From NCBI RefSeq assembly GCF_032118995.1, contig NC_092665.1:7249501-7313500 (forward strand): a stretch of 64,000 nucleotides of DNA. The letters run 5' to 3'. Below the pieces are notes generated by a model. The model ran no database searches, had not been told where the DNA came from, and was given only the letters and a program-made list of their open reading frames with translations. The position numbers and the translations under genes are program-made. Positions 1-10,115 of this stretch are shown piece by piece; position 1 is the stretch's first letter; each line of letters starts with the position of its first letter. The DNA is from Asterias amurensis (taxonomy: Eukaryota > Echinodermata > Asteroidea > Forcipulatida > Asteriidae).

Positions 1-278
1 AATCTCCTGACACACCTGCCTATAATGGGGAAAGAATCTCCGGGGACAGATTTCCATTAAAAACATCGGCCCAAGGCGGAATCCTGCCTTACGTGTTAAA
101 CAATCAAAATGACTTCAATCTCATCCAAAAGTTGTAAATAGTAAATACATTTTGTTCGCAATGTGTTCATTTAATTTGTTTTGCTCCATTGAATATTCTT
201 GTTTCCCAAAAGCATTTGTGCAGAAGTAGACTCTGAGAAAACAAAGGATACAATTGAAAATCAGTTTAAAATTACCCT
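1..278. repeat. Duplicated flank segment, copy 1 (3' side of ALP-A)
   Basis: This non-coding stretch, containing the words AATCTCCTGACACAC and GGCCCAAGGCGGAATCCTG, recurs at about 7490-7749, 21980-22274, 37830-38069 and 47575-47852, always just before a TTAA-flanked miniature transposon. In each unit one copy lies on the 3' side of the ALP gene, and in units A and B a second copy lies upstream of the C1q promoter. No coding potential is visible. The repeats are in direct orientation, so they are candidate substrates for unequal crossing-over. Confidence 0.75.
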
Positions 279-1270
279 TTAAGGGCAAAGGCAGGACACA
301 TTAGGAAACTTTCAAGCACCAGTCACGTCTTTCCACTTGGTGTATCTCAACATATTCTTAAATTAACAAACCCGTGAACATTAGTTTGAGCTCAATTGGC
401 CGTCGAAGTTGCGAGAGAATAATTGGAAGACACCCCTTGTCGCACAAGTTGTGTGCTTTCAGATGCCTTGAATTTGAGACCTCAACAATTCGAGAAAGTA
501 CTTCTTCTCAAAAACTAGTTTTCTTCAGAGAGAGCCGTTACTCATAATTTGTTTTTATACTATTAACATCTCTCCATTGCTCATTACCTAGCCTTGCTCA
601 AGGCAGTCGCATTATTCGCTCCGAAAAGACGCCGCTGTAAACCCACCCGTATACCCTGTTCGTGATGTGAGCGATCACACCGCATGACCCACCCGTATAC
701 ACACTGTCACATCGTACGAATACTGTTCACACAAGTCATCGCACCCGTACCACTAACCGCATGCGGAGGCCGTCAGGCCGACAGCCTTGCCGGGTTTGTA
801 TCTTCCGGGTTTAATGTGTTGTATTGAAAAAATTCCATTAGTAGAAAAAATTGGGGGGGGGGGCTCTCGGATATGCTAGTATGCAGCCATGAATATGTAT
901 ATCTTTCGTCAGACCTATCAGACAACACAGGATGTGAGGCAAATGAATTATTCATTTTGACGTCCAATCACGCAATTCCCTTATCACGAATTGGACCCTA
1001 TCATGCTCGTGCGGGCATTATGGTAATGAGCTGACCGTGGGAACTGTTCGCTTATTATAGTAATGAGGTCAGTGGCTTCAACACAGACCCTACAAGGCTG
1101 TCGGCCTGACGGCCTCCGCATGCGGATAGTGTACGGGGGCATCGTGTCGTGCGATGTTACGCACAGTGAATACGGATTGTTTTTTATACAGCGGCGGTCT
1201 TTTTTCGGAGTGAATAGTTCGACTGCCTTGAGCAAGGCTACTCATTACCAAGTAAGGTTTTTATGCTTTT
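279..1270 (+). mobile_element. TTAA-flanked miniature transposon (subfamily b), split by a later insertion
   Basis: The copy starts at a TTAA (279-282) with AAGGGCAAAGGCAGGACAC and carries the family core (GTTGTGTGCTTTCAGATGCC and CTCATTACCAAGTAAGG). Complete sister copies at 7750-8121 and 38070-38441 have TTAA at both ends, which is the target preference of piggyBac-type elements. This copy is interrupted at 589-1240 by a MULE-like element and is cut short at the 3' end near 1270, where the last ALP-A exon begins. It has no coding capacity. Confidence 0.8.
589..1240. mobile_element. MULE-like non-autonomous DNA transposon, 652 bp
   Basis: The ends are inverted repeats beginning TAGCCTTGCTCAAGGCAGTC and closing with GACTGCCTTGAGCAAGGCTA. 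The element is flanked by a perfect 9-bp target duplication, CTCATTACC (580-588 and 1241-1249), that restores the host repeat when the insert is removed. The interior holds a second mirrored block around GCATGCGGAGGCCGTCAGG. A 9-bp duplication with long inverted repeats suggests the Mutator superfamily; no transposase is present. The same family is at 4920-5595, and half a copy is at 5951-6152. Confidence 0.88.
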
Positions 1271-1944
1271 TTAGGTTCTTAGGTTTTTTATGAAGCATAT
1301 CTGACCACGTGGGCAATGTAGTGCTGTTCATGGACCCCGTGAAAAAGATGCGACATTGGTCCATTGGCGTAAATAGTGACGTCTTCTGCACCATGAGTCT
1401 CTGAATCAATTGGGACAAGCGCTTGATGGTGAAAATCGGCAGCCTCTGCACAAACAAATAATAAAACAATGTTTATCACAATACAAGTAAAATAATTGTT
1501 TACACAAGTTAATGATTAACTCTATGAAATGGCAAAGGGGCACTTTCCCTTGGCAAAATCGTGGTTGCAAAAACTTCCCTGTAACTTTGCCAAGTTATAT
1601 GTTTAAGATTTAAACTATTTCAAAAAGTCTGCACATACTCGGATTTAATTTTACTGAGTGGTGTACCAGAGTGATACAAACCAATACTCAAAGTAATCAA
1701 TTGAAGCTTTACCTGTGTTGGTATCCGTCAGATTCCGTCTCGAACCAGTACTTTTGAAGCTGTCTAACTCCTCAATTCCTCCAGGGCCGTTTGCATATGA
1801 GAGTGTTGTAAATGGCAAACCGTCATTCATCAGACCTAGACATTTATGCAAAACCATTTTGTTGTAAAGAAACAGTCTCTCTTTAAATTCATTGTATACT
1901 ATTTTGCATACAAATGATATTTTGAAAGATATAGCTTTTAATTG

Positions 1945-3084
1945 TTCAAAGACACTGGCACTATTGGTAATTGTCAAAGACAAAAAAATATCAAACGTCG
2001 AAGTTGCGAGATAATAATGAAAGAAAAACACCCTTGTCACACGAAGTTGTGTGCTTTTAGATGCTTGATTTCGATACATCAAACTCTAAGTCTGAGGTCT
2101 CGAAATCAAATTCGTGAAAAATTACTTCTTTCTCGAAAACTACGTTACTTCAGAGGGAGCCGTTTCTCACAATGTTTTACACTATCAACAGCTCTCCATT
2201 ACTCATTACCAAGTAAGGTTTTATGCTAATAATTATTTTGAGTAATTAACAATAACAATAACATAACATAACAATTAATATTTATAAGGCGCTATTCCAT
2301 CAAGATCATAGCGCACTAGAAAGAAATTAACTTGGAAAAAGGTGAGCCTTAAGGACTTTACGAAAAGCAGACAGAGTATTAGATTCCCTAATGGCAGTTG
2401 GGAGATTGTTCCAAATCATGGGCCCAGCCACACTGAAAGCCTTCTGACCTAAAACTTTGTTTGCTCGGGGAACATTCAAGCGAGTGATGTCAAGTGTGGA
2501 CCGAAGAAATCGTGGAGGAGTGTAATGTGACAGTTTAGTGGTAATAATGAGGTGTAGTTTTGTTAAAGCTTAAAAACGAGAAGAGCAATCTTAAAATGGA
2601 TTCGTTCTCTAATTGGTAGCCAATGAAGTTCCCTAAGTGATGGGGTAATAATATGTTCTCTCAAGGATGTGGAACATATTAAACGACCTGCACTATTTTG
2701 TAGTCTTTCAACTCTGTCCAATTCATATGACGTTGCACCAAATAAAAGGAGATTGCCATAGTCAATACGAGAGAGGACTAAAGCTCTGACAACATGATGG
2801 AGAGTATCCTTATCCAGGTACCGTTTGATTCTCCTTAAGTTACGAAATTGAAAATGTATTGATTGGCAGAGGCTGGAAACTTGCTTGATCATTGTCATAT
2901 TATGAGAATCAAATTGTATTCCTAAGTTGCTGACAGAATCAGTAGGTTCAATCGATGTATCACCCATATGCAAAGATATCTTCGGCAGTTTCTTAAGGTT
3001 ATGGGGAGTACCAAGCACAATGAACTCAGTTTTATTTCCATTGAGCTTAAGCTTGTTAGAAGTCATAGTGTCCACTGCCTTTAA
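1945..3084 (+). mobile_element. TTAA-family miniature transposon carrying a LINE insertion, ALP-A intron
   Basis: The copy begins around GACACTGGCACTATTGG and ends at GTCCACTGCCTTTAA (TTAA 3081-3084), in the intron between exons 9 and 8. A LINE fragment interrupts it at about 2250-3064. The same composite lies at the same intron position in ALP-B (about 25225-26369) and ALP-C (about 50700-51835), so both insertions predate the ALP duplications. Confidence 0.85.
2250..3064 (-). mobile_element. 5'-truncated CR1/L2-like LINE fragment (reverse transcriptase end)
   Basis: The minus strand encodes the C-terminal part of a non-LTR reverse transcriptase: [37 protein letters not shown] and [17 protein letters not shown], followed in a second block by the usual terminal motif with [14 protein letters not shown]. 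The 3' end is a short TTATG/TTATTG microsatellite tail, typical of CR1/L2-type elements. The reading frame is interrupted and the 5' part is missing, so it is not mobile. Orthologous copies are at about 25541-26349 and 51017-51814. Confidence 0.85.
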
Positions 3085-3384
3085 ACTTATATTTGTGGAT
3101 GAAACTTACCTCCTCTGCCGAGTATTGGACTACCACGACCAGCTGCTCCTCCTATAGAGAGTACATGGCTATGGTCGGCAGTTACAATAAATAAAGTCTC
3201 CATTTCATTGGTCATTGACATCGCCTTGGCTACAGCCTTATCCATTGCAATGGTATCATGCAGGGCGTGGTAGGCTAACCCGTCATGATGCGCATGGTCA
3301 ATTCGGCCACATTCGTGTTTCAAATCAAGATAGTATGATATAAATTATTTGTATTTGAATTATTGAAATTTGATGAAAAATCTG

Positions 3385-3475
3385 GTAATAATAATAATAA
3401 TAATAATACAGAACATTTATAGAGCGCTATACAAAGAACAGAGCGCCTAACATTAACAAAGAGAGGGCAACATAA
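3385..3475. repeat. (AAT)n microsatellite with LINE-tail-like sequence
   Basis: A run of AAT repeats (about 3387-3408) is followed by ACATTTATAGAGCGCTATAC, which resembles the 3' untranslated end of an L2/CR1-type LINE. The block is absent from the matching positions of ALP-B and ALP-C, so it inserted in unit A after the duplications. Confidence 0.5.
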
Positions 3476-3504
3476 GGTAGTGTGTCTTGTTCGTGAAGAA
3501 TGTT

Positions 3505-4080
3505 CACGCTGTCACCATCTTGGTCATGTTCCCTATTTCCATAAAGTAATGAATGCTAACATTCATTGTGCAAACATGGCACCAGCCTCAGTTTGGTTAC
3601 AATGGAGTATAAAGTCAAGATGGCCACACCGTGATGAAGGGCTATAATCACGATGTCACCATCTCGGTCATGTTCCCTGTTTCTATAACAGTAATGAATG
3701 CTAACATTCATTGCGCAAACATGGCACCAGCCTCAGTTTGGTTACAATGGGGTATAAAGTCAAGATGGCCACACCGTGATGAAGGGCTATAATCACGATG
3801 TCACCATCTCGGTCATGTTCCCTGTTTCTATAACAGTAATGAATGCTAACATTCATTGCGCAAACATGGCACCAGCCTCAGTTTGGTTACAATGGGGTAT
3901 AAAGTCAAGATGGCCACACCGTGATAAAGGGCTAAATCACGCTGTCACCATCTTTGTCATGTTCCCTGTTTCTATAAAAGTAATGAATGCTAACATTCAT
4001 TGCGCAAACATGGCACCAGACTGATATTTCGTCCAGCCTCAGTTTTGTTACAATGAGTTTGAATGAAAACCAAGATAGCC
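3505..4080. repeat. Tandem repeat of 144-145 bp, four units
   Basis: Units start at about 3505, 3649, 3794 and 3938, each with CACG(C/A)TGTCACCATCT, then GTAATGAATGCTAACATTCATTG, then a block ending GATGGCCACACCGTGAT. The second and third units are nearly identical, so the expansion is recent. At the same intron position ALP-C has two units (about 52170-52500) and ALP-B has one (about 26700-26880). No conserved coding frame is seen; short open frames here are by-products of the repeat. Confidence 0.9.
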
Positions 4081-4757
4081 ACACCGTGATAAAGCAACAT
4101 CATAGACGGAGTTTTTGTCAACCACGATTTTAAAACTAGGAAAATACATGAATACAAAGATAACAAACGTTGGCCCTAGTTTTTAAGAATGTTCGTTTGC
4201 AACCAATTGGGATGTATTCTTTTTAATTACAAGTTTGCAGCAATGTCTACTTTGGTGAAAAAATCTAGTAGGTCGGTTGATGTTTTGCTATTATTCGGTC
4301 GTCAATGCCAACCATGCGTGGTTTACTTTTCAACAATGAAAATACATACAATCTGTGACTGAACAATGGCATCAAAGAGACAATGCAAATACTCCATATA
4401 ACGAGGTTTCAGATTGTCAATGATTTTCTAAGCCTATAACGATAATAGACGTACACTAGTTACCGAATTGTGCCAGTCAGTATTGTGTATTATTAAACAG
4501 CTCGGTCTTAAGTGTGAAATAAGAACAACACGTGGAAAAGAAAGGAAGTTTTGTAGTTGCTGTTTACGGTTCAAGTCAAGAGAAGGCGCTGTAACCGGGC
4601 ACTATTTTCAAAGAACTATTTCCCGCAAAACACATGCGCCCGATCACTAGACTAAGCTCATCCCACGAGACCGTGTTTCAGCCAACCAGAATACAGAAAA
4701 AGCAAGAGGTGTGTTATAAAACATTATATGAATATGTTGACGTTCTTTTAAACTTAC
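4081..4757. other. Remnant ALP-A intron sequence with a deletion junction near 4440
   Basis: Up to about 4435 this matches the intron downstream of ALP-B exon 7 (about 26880-27230). From about 4445 it matches sequence next to the palindrome upstream of ALP-B exon 4 (about 33140-33260) and in ALP-C (about 56807-57085). Exons 4-7 and all DNA between them are missing. I see no gene here; the short open frame at 4468-4650 has no protein similarity I recognise. Confidence 0.7.
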
Positions 4758-4919
4758 CAGACTTTTGAGCAGATATCATAACAGACTCCACATTAGCATT
4801 GAGACTAGATTTACAATCTCCTTTAATAGCAGAATCGTCTAGTCCTATCACTGATGTCTTGGTTTTAACACCACTTAAATAAGCAGTGGCCGTACCAGCC
4901 GAGTCCGGTACTTGCCTAT

Positions 4920-5595
4920 TAGCCTTGCTCAAGGCAGTCGAATTATTCACTCCGAAAAAAAAGACCGCCGTTGTATAAAACCACCCGTATTCACTCCGCG
5001 TAAACAAGGGCACGACACAGTGCCCGCGTACACTATCCGCATGCGAAGGCCGTCAGGCCGACAGCCTTGTAGGGTCTGTGTTGAAGCCACTGACCTCATT
5101 ACTATAATAAGCAAAGAGTTCCCACGGTCAGCTCACTACCATAATGCCCGCGAAAGACGAAACAAGTCTACATCATCACACACCACCACCATGGACGCTT
5201 AGCGAGCATGATAGGCGTGCGTGATTGGACGTCAAAATGAATATTCTAATTCATTTGGCTCACATTCTGTGTTGTCTGATAGGTCTGACGTACGATATAC
5301 ATATTCATGAGCTGCATACTAGCATATCCGAGAGCCCCCCCCCCCCCAATTTCGTCCACTAGTTGATTTTTTTCAATACAACACATTAAACCCGGAAGAT
5401 ACAGACCCGACAAGGCTGTCGGCATGACGGCCTCCGCATGCGGTTAGCGGTACGAGTGCGATGAGTTGTGTGAGTATTCGTACGATCTGACAGTGTGTAT
5501 ACGGGTGGGTCATGCGGTGTGATCGCACGCACCACGGGTGGGTTTACAGCGGCGTCTTTTCGGAGCGAATAATGCGACTGCCTTGAACAAGGCTA
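4920..5595. mobile_element. MULE-like transposon inserted in the catalytic-serine exon of ALP-A, 676 bp
   Basis: The ends are TAGCCTTGCTCAAGGCAGTC and GACTGCCTTGAACAAGGCTA. The flanking 9-bp target duplication is CTTGCCTAT (4911-4919 and 5596-5604). Removing the insert and one copy restores a 175-bp exon of the same length as ALP-C exon 3. On the gene strand the insertion lies in the codons for Asp-Arg-Gln, five codons upstream of the nucleophilic serine. It is the same family as 589-1240, in the opposite orientation, with mirrored internal blocks around GCATGCG(A/G)AGGCCGTCAGG. It has no transposase frame. Confidence 0.93.
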
Positions 5596-5689
5596 CTTGC
5601 CTATCGGTATTGTAGGTCTAGAGGATGAAAGAGTGCAGGAAATATTCTCAGACTAAATGCTCCGTATGTTTGACCACGTGGGCGCACTC

Positions 5690-5950
5690 AATATAGTGGG
5701 TGCGTTCGTTTAGCTTCCCTAGGTCGACCCCGATCTGCCCGGTACGTTCGAATAGCTTTGACGGGGCTCATCCGGGTCAGCCCGCACCCCCCCCCCCCCA
5801 ATGTCTTGCTTGTGGAGTGGGTCACTTGGGGTGACCTGAGGTACATGCCATCACCACGAGAGGGCGAGTGTGTTCGTTCTATTAGCTCTTGTCAGGGGTT
5901 CACTCGAGCGAGCACCACGGGGTCGATCCAGGGAAGCTTATCAGGCACAC
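5690..5950. mobile_element. Foldback element with GTGCGTTCGTTTAGCTTCCC ends
   Basis: The left end carries GCGTTCGTTTAGCTTCCCTA and GGTCGACCCCGATC. The right end carries the mirror, GGTCGATCCAGGGAAGCTTA. The centre has a poly-C tract and a GTCACTTGGGGTGACC palindrome. Related copies are at 17641-17894 and about 57330-57560, and an end fragment is at about 18420-18480. The compact size and inverted ends suggest a non-autonomous hAT-like element, but I could not define a target duplication. Confidence 0.65.
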
Positions 5951-6152
5951 TAGCCTTGCTCAACGCAGTCGCGTTATTCGCTCCGAAAAGACGCCGCTGT
6001 AAACCCACCCGTATACCCTGTGCGTGGTGCGTGCGATTACACCGCATGACCCACCCGTATACACACTGTAACATCGTACGACTACTGTGCACATAAGTCA
6101 TCCGCACTCGTACCACTAACCGCATGCGGAGGCCGTCAGGCCGACAGCCTTG
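5951..6152. mobile_element. Half copy of the TAGCCTTG MULE-like element
   Basis: This matches the first 200 bases of the element at 589-1240 (TAGCCTTGCTCAA, ATTATTCGCTCCGAAAAGACG, GGCCGTCAGGCCGACAGCC) and stops at the internal mirrored block. The right end is missing. From 6153 the sequence matches unit B from about 36661, so this half element sits at the junction where ALP-A exons 1 and 2 and their flank were lost. Confidence 0.8.
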
Positions 6153-7087
6153 TATGTCGGTATACTTTGTTTTGCTGTTACGGTTTTTCAGCATAATTGT
6201 ATGAGGAGTTGTAATAAGATTTGTTTTAAAAAAATCACCTCGAAAAACTAATAGTAACGAAAGCCCTCCAGAAAAAAAACAACGACGTTTAAATCTGTGA
6301 TAACGGCTTGTTTCGTCATAATGGATTCACCAACGCCTCCCCTCCCATCCCTACCCCCACCCCTCCCCGCGTAAATAGCGGATGGCGTATCAGCGTTACA
6401 AATCCTTAACGATTGAATGTGCATACAATCTAATTACATACAAGTTTTGATGATTCCGTAATGACGAACTGTAAATTGTGATAACCGAATCAAAATATCT
6501 TGGCGGTTTTTTTTTTAAGCACTATTCGAAATAGTTGATCCTCATTGTACACGCTATTAATAAATTGTAGGTCTCTCATTGACATGCATGGAGTATTTAC
6601 TAAATTACTGGGCCCTCAACTTCTTCAATGCTATTTATTTATTCAACAATCTTCTCCTGCATTTACAGATATTTGTTTTCTCATAACAATAAGTAAAGCA
6701 ATGGAAAAGGGGAGTGGTACGAGGTCTTAAGCGTTTGTCTAAAATCAACAGTATCTTAGGCCTCGTTCCCACTGGACCCCGCGTTAGTTTAGCCGTAAAC
6801 AAAAGACTAAGCCGAAGGCAGGCCGGGTCCTTCATCTACGACCACGACCCCGCCGGTTTGAAACGAATGTTCAAGACTATGCCTTAGCACAATTTATTCT
6901 TACTAATATAGCAAAGCCATTTTCAGTTTACATGAATAGGCCCAAAACAATTGGAATGGACTTGTAAGTTCAAACTTGTGTTAAATAAATCCTGATCAAA
7001 GTTTGTATAAATCTCTCATAATATGCATTTGAAACTTGTCTGTACTCTGAATGTAGCTGGGGGCAAATGTGTGTAAACACCTTTTGT
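6153..7087. other. Intergenic DNA upstream of C1q-1, paralogous to about 36661-37430
   Basis: The stretch aligns along its length to unit B, including a C-rich tract (CCTCCCCTCCCATCCCTACC, near 6337) and a segment with GACCCCGCGTTAGTTTAGCC. The pieces from about 6180 to 6320 also appear inverted near 60950-61090. I see no gene; short open frames here are not supported. Confidence 0.6.
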
Positions 7088-7421
7088 AATATTGTCAAAG
7101 ACCAGTGTTTACTCTTGCTGTATCTCAACTATGCATAAAATAACAAACCTGTGAAAATTAGAGCTCAATTGGTCGTCGAAGTTGCGAGATAATAGTGAGA
7201 GAAAAAAACCCTTGTCACACGAAGTTGTGTGCTTTCAGATGCTTGATTTCGAGACCCTCAAAATGTAATTCTGAGGTCTCGAAACCAAATTCGTGGAAAA
7301 TTACTTCAGAGAAAGTCGTTTCTCACAGTCTTTCATACTGCCAACAGCTCCCCATTACTCGTTACCAAGTAAGGTTTTATGCTAATTTGAGTAATTAACC
7401 AATAGTGTACACTGCCTTTAA
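7088..7421 (+). mobile_element. TTAA-family miniature transposon, 5'-shortened
   Basis: The family core is present: TTGGTCGTCGAAGTTGCGAG, CACGAAGTTGTGTGCTTTCA, paired GAGACC/GGTCTC blocks and TTACCAAGTAAGG. It ends at ACTGCCTTTAA (TTAA 7418-7421). The start is blurred, with only GTCAAAGACCAG left of the left end. The paralogous copy in unit B is at about 37425-37764. Confidence 0.8.
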
Positions 7422-8121
7422 GCACATTTTGACGATTTTGAGATTTTCATTATATGAACGAGTCCTTTATGTCAAAGAAGTTGCCCAAGATGTGGACAGA
7501 ATCTCCGGGGACAGATTTCCATGAAACACCGGCCCAAGGCGGAATCCTGAATTACGCATTTTTTTAAACAATCAAAACGACTTCAATCTCATCCAAAAGT
7601 TCATTTGATTGTTTTTGATTTTTGTGGTTTGTATTGATTGTTTTTGCTCCATTGAATATTCTTGTTTCCCAAAAGCATTTGTGCGTTTCGGTGGTAGTAG
7701 ACTCTGAGAAAACAAAGAATACATTTGAAAATCAGTTTAAAAATACTCTTTAAGGGCAAAGGCAGGACACATTAATAGGTAACTTTCAACCACTTGTGAG
7801 TCTTTCCACTTGGTGTATCTCAACATATTCTTAAATTAACAAACCCGTGAACATTAATTTGAGCTCAATTGGTCGTCGAAATTGCGAGAGAATAATGGGA
7901 AAATCACCCCCGTCGCACAAGTTGTGTGCTTTCAGATGCCTTCAGTTTGAGACCTTTAACAACTCGAGAAAATACTTCTTTCTCAAAAACTGGGTTTCTT
8001 CAGAGAGAGCCGTTTCTAACAATGTTTTATACTATTAACATCTCTCCATTGCTCATTACCAAGTAAGTCTTTATGCTAGAAATCCTGTTGAGTAATTACC
8101 TATGGTGTCCAGTGCCTTTAA
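7422..8121 (+). repeat. Duplicated flank segment copy 2 plus complete TTAA element (7750-8121)
   Basis: The first part repeats the segment at 1-278 (CAGAATCTCCGGGGACAG near 7500). The second is a complete 372-bp TTAA-flanked element, with TTAA at 7750-7753 and 8118-8121, left end AAGGGCAAAGGCAGGACAC and right end GTGTCCAGTGCCT. The same pair is at about 37830-38441 in unit B. It lies 0.7 kb upstream of the C1q-1 TATA box. Confidence 0.8.
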
Positions 8122-8454
8122 TGTTGCTCTGTTGGTGGCGCACTCTACTATAAATACATTGTCATTGCATTTTGATTTCGGAAAAAAAAACACTGAGTTA
8201 GTGTTAGTAAACATATACTTCAAAAGAGCGGCAGCACGAAAGAGATCCATCTGAACAGTATATATATTGCGTACACAGTTCTTTCTTTGATAATAAACTT
8301 GCACTTTAACTCACAATCATCAGGGAAATACATCAATTGAGCGGAAATAGAAGGAAAACGGCCAGGAACTTCAGGAAGCAATCACACAGTGCAACCCAGT
8401 AGGGCGGATATACATGTAAAAACACCATACCATTAAAGCATGTACAAATTGAGC

Positions 8455-8740
8455 TCCATTGGTATCATACAGCCTCATTCAAACCAGTGATAGAGTAAGT
8501 CACTGCTTTCAATCAGTGACTTTAACACATACACAATGTAGTGTAGAGTTTTACACCATTGGTATCCATTCAACATACAGTCTCATTCAAACCAATGGTA
8601 GAGTAAGTCACTGTCATAAATCAGTGACTTTAACACGGTATTGATCCACAATTGCAGCGTACAGCCTCGTCCAAGCCAATGGAAAAGTAAGTCACTGCAA
8701 TCAATCACTGACTTTAACACGTATCTTTGATTGGCTGCTC
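8455..8740 (+). promoter_or_regulatory. Tandem palindrome array upstream of the C1q-1 promoter
   Basis: Three repeats of about 85-110 bp each contain an inverted repeat of nine bases, AAGTCACTG...CAGTGACTT, with an 8-bp spacer: 8497-8522, 8605-8630 and 8689-8714 (the last with one mismatch). Each also has an AACCAATGG or CCATTGGTA (CCAAT-box-like) element. Unit B has four such repeats (38816-39141). The position, 60-340 bp upstream of a TATA box, suggests binding sites for a dimeric factor; the TGACTT half-site is bZIP-like. Which factor binds is unknown. Confidence 0.65.
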
Positions 8741-8798
8741 ATCGATTGTCAATCAAACCCGAAGTAGACTGATGAGCACTTCAATGAAAATACAGCAG

Positions 8799-8806
8799 TA
8801 TTTAAA
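8799..8806 (+). promoter_or_regulatory. TATA box of C1q-1 (TATTTAAA)
   Basis: TATTTAAA sits in a block (AGTATTTAAACGCGCTGCACC) conserved with unit B (39227-39234). It lies about 25-30 bp before a sequence that leads to a consensus splice donor at 8895. Transcription would start near 8826-8832. Confidence 0.65.
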
Positions 8807-8825
8807 CGCGCTGCACCAGCAGCAG

Positions 8826-8894
8826 TGTTCATAACAACTTTGCATCAGAAGAGAGGAACTGAGAAGGTTTGGACTACAAGAGCACATCATCAAG
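8826..8894 (+). other. C1q-1 exon 1, non-coding (5' untranslated)
   Basis: The segment between the TATA box and the donor CAAG|GTAAGT (intron starts at 8895) is conserved with 39254-39330 and contains no in-frame start that continues. The coding exon at 13106 begins directly after an acceptor, so a separate leader exon is needed. This gives an intron of about 4.2 kb. The exact transcription start is an estimate. Confidence 0.6.
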
Positions 8895-9714
8895 GTAAGT
8901 GTTCCTCATTCTATGCCGGACTCAAGCTTTGGCTTCTAGATGCAAGTAGTGGGTTTAAGGTTAGCCTATTGCAATGTGGTTGCAGTTTTTGCTCCAAAAG
9001 GGACACCACTCGATACAGCTGATATTCTCATGCAGTGGTTGGGTCTCTTCTCTTCTAAAGCTCTGCCATCGTGGTGAACTGTGGTGGTACTATGATTGTA
9101 CACAAACATGTGCACCCAGTTGAATCTCCTTTGCCTGAAGTTTTGTTTTCTCGCACTACTTGCAGATGGTTTTGGACAAAGCATTAACACACTGATATCA
9201 GTGCAATGCATTGTTTAAAAGTTTGAATGAGTTCGTTTCCACTGGATTGATTAACCGCGCTTGACTTTCTGCTCGTTTAAAACATATTGTTTAAAGATAA
9301 TTATGGTCAAAAAGGTATGGCATTGCATTGTTTGACGTGACCATTGCATTATTTTATATATAGTAATTAGGTAAACTATTTCAGATTGAACATTATACAA
9401 GATATGTACCTAGAATAAGATGTCGATGGTCTTTTGGGAACCCGAGGGGGCAAGACGAGTGTATCGCCTGCTCCAAAGGTTTTAAGATAATCTTTCCACT
9501 TTATCCTTTAACCGTGGCGGGCCACGGTTAAAGGGACAGTTGTTCTGTTTAACCAGGGCAATTGAGTACTTTTTTTGAAGGCATTACATTGCCATGTTGC
9601 GAGATTAAAACAAAACTGGCAAAATTCTACCCAATTTAAACGTAATAATGGCAAACATATAAACTAAAATGATGGTACGCCTCAGCAAGACACACCGTAA
9701 AAAACAAGTGTTTG

Positions 9715-10115
9715 GGTTCTTTAACAAATTTCGAACGCGTCAAAGGGTTAAGGTTAAACACTTAACACTGTATAGGGCCCATGAGTTGTGTTGTAAAACA
9801 TTGGGTTTCGCCCATTGTCTACATCAAACTTAAACACTGGTGTGATCAGCAATCGTTGATGTGCGCTGAACACCTTTTAAACGCTTCTTAAATACACATT
9901 CTTAAAATAAAGTAAACGGCTGATGCGTCAAACTAAACGCACCATAGTAAAAACGAAACGCTTGACGAGTTTAGTTTGACGCATCAGCCGTTTATAAATG
10001 GGCAAAAACCATTGCTTTCAACACAACTCATTGGCCCCATACACTGTTACGTGTTAACCCTCAACACCCTTTGACGCGTTCGACAACTGTTACAGAACCT
10101 AAAAACTTGTTTGTG
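9715..10115. mobile_element. Foldback element in C1q-1 intron
   Basis: The two halves mirror each other: AACGCGTCAAAGGGTTAAG against CAACACCCTTTGACGCGTT, GGGCCCATGAGTTGTGTTG against CAACACAACTCATTGGCCCC, and AAACGGCTGATGCGTCAAAC against GTTTGACGCATCAGCCGTTT. The arms are about 180 bp. It has no coding capacity and is absent from the C1q-3 intron. Confidence 0.75.

Larger units (their letters stand above)
1288..5617 (-). pseudogene. ALP-A: alkaline phosphatase pseudogene (4 of 10 exons left)
   Basis: By alignment to ALP-C (49798-59786), four exons are recognisable in reverse order: exon 10 (1288-1445, with HGAEDV and [17 protein letters not shown]), exon 9 (1713-1835), exon 8 (3110-3310, with RIDHAHH and TADHSHV) and exon 3 (4758-4919 plus 5605-5617, with [12 protein letters not shown]). 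Exon 3 is split by a 676-bp transposon. The exon 8 acceptor reads AT instead of AG. Exons 4-7 are absent across a junction near 4440, where unit B carries about 5.9 kb more. Exons 1 and 2, with the start codon and first metal ligand, are absent. Exon 10 ends early after RYAS, losing the hydrophobic tail of copies B and C. The HGGED motif reads HGAED. It cannot encode an ALP; a non-coding transcript is possible. Confidence 0.93.
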
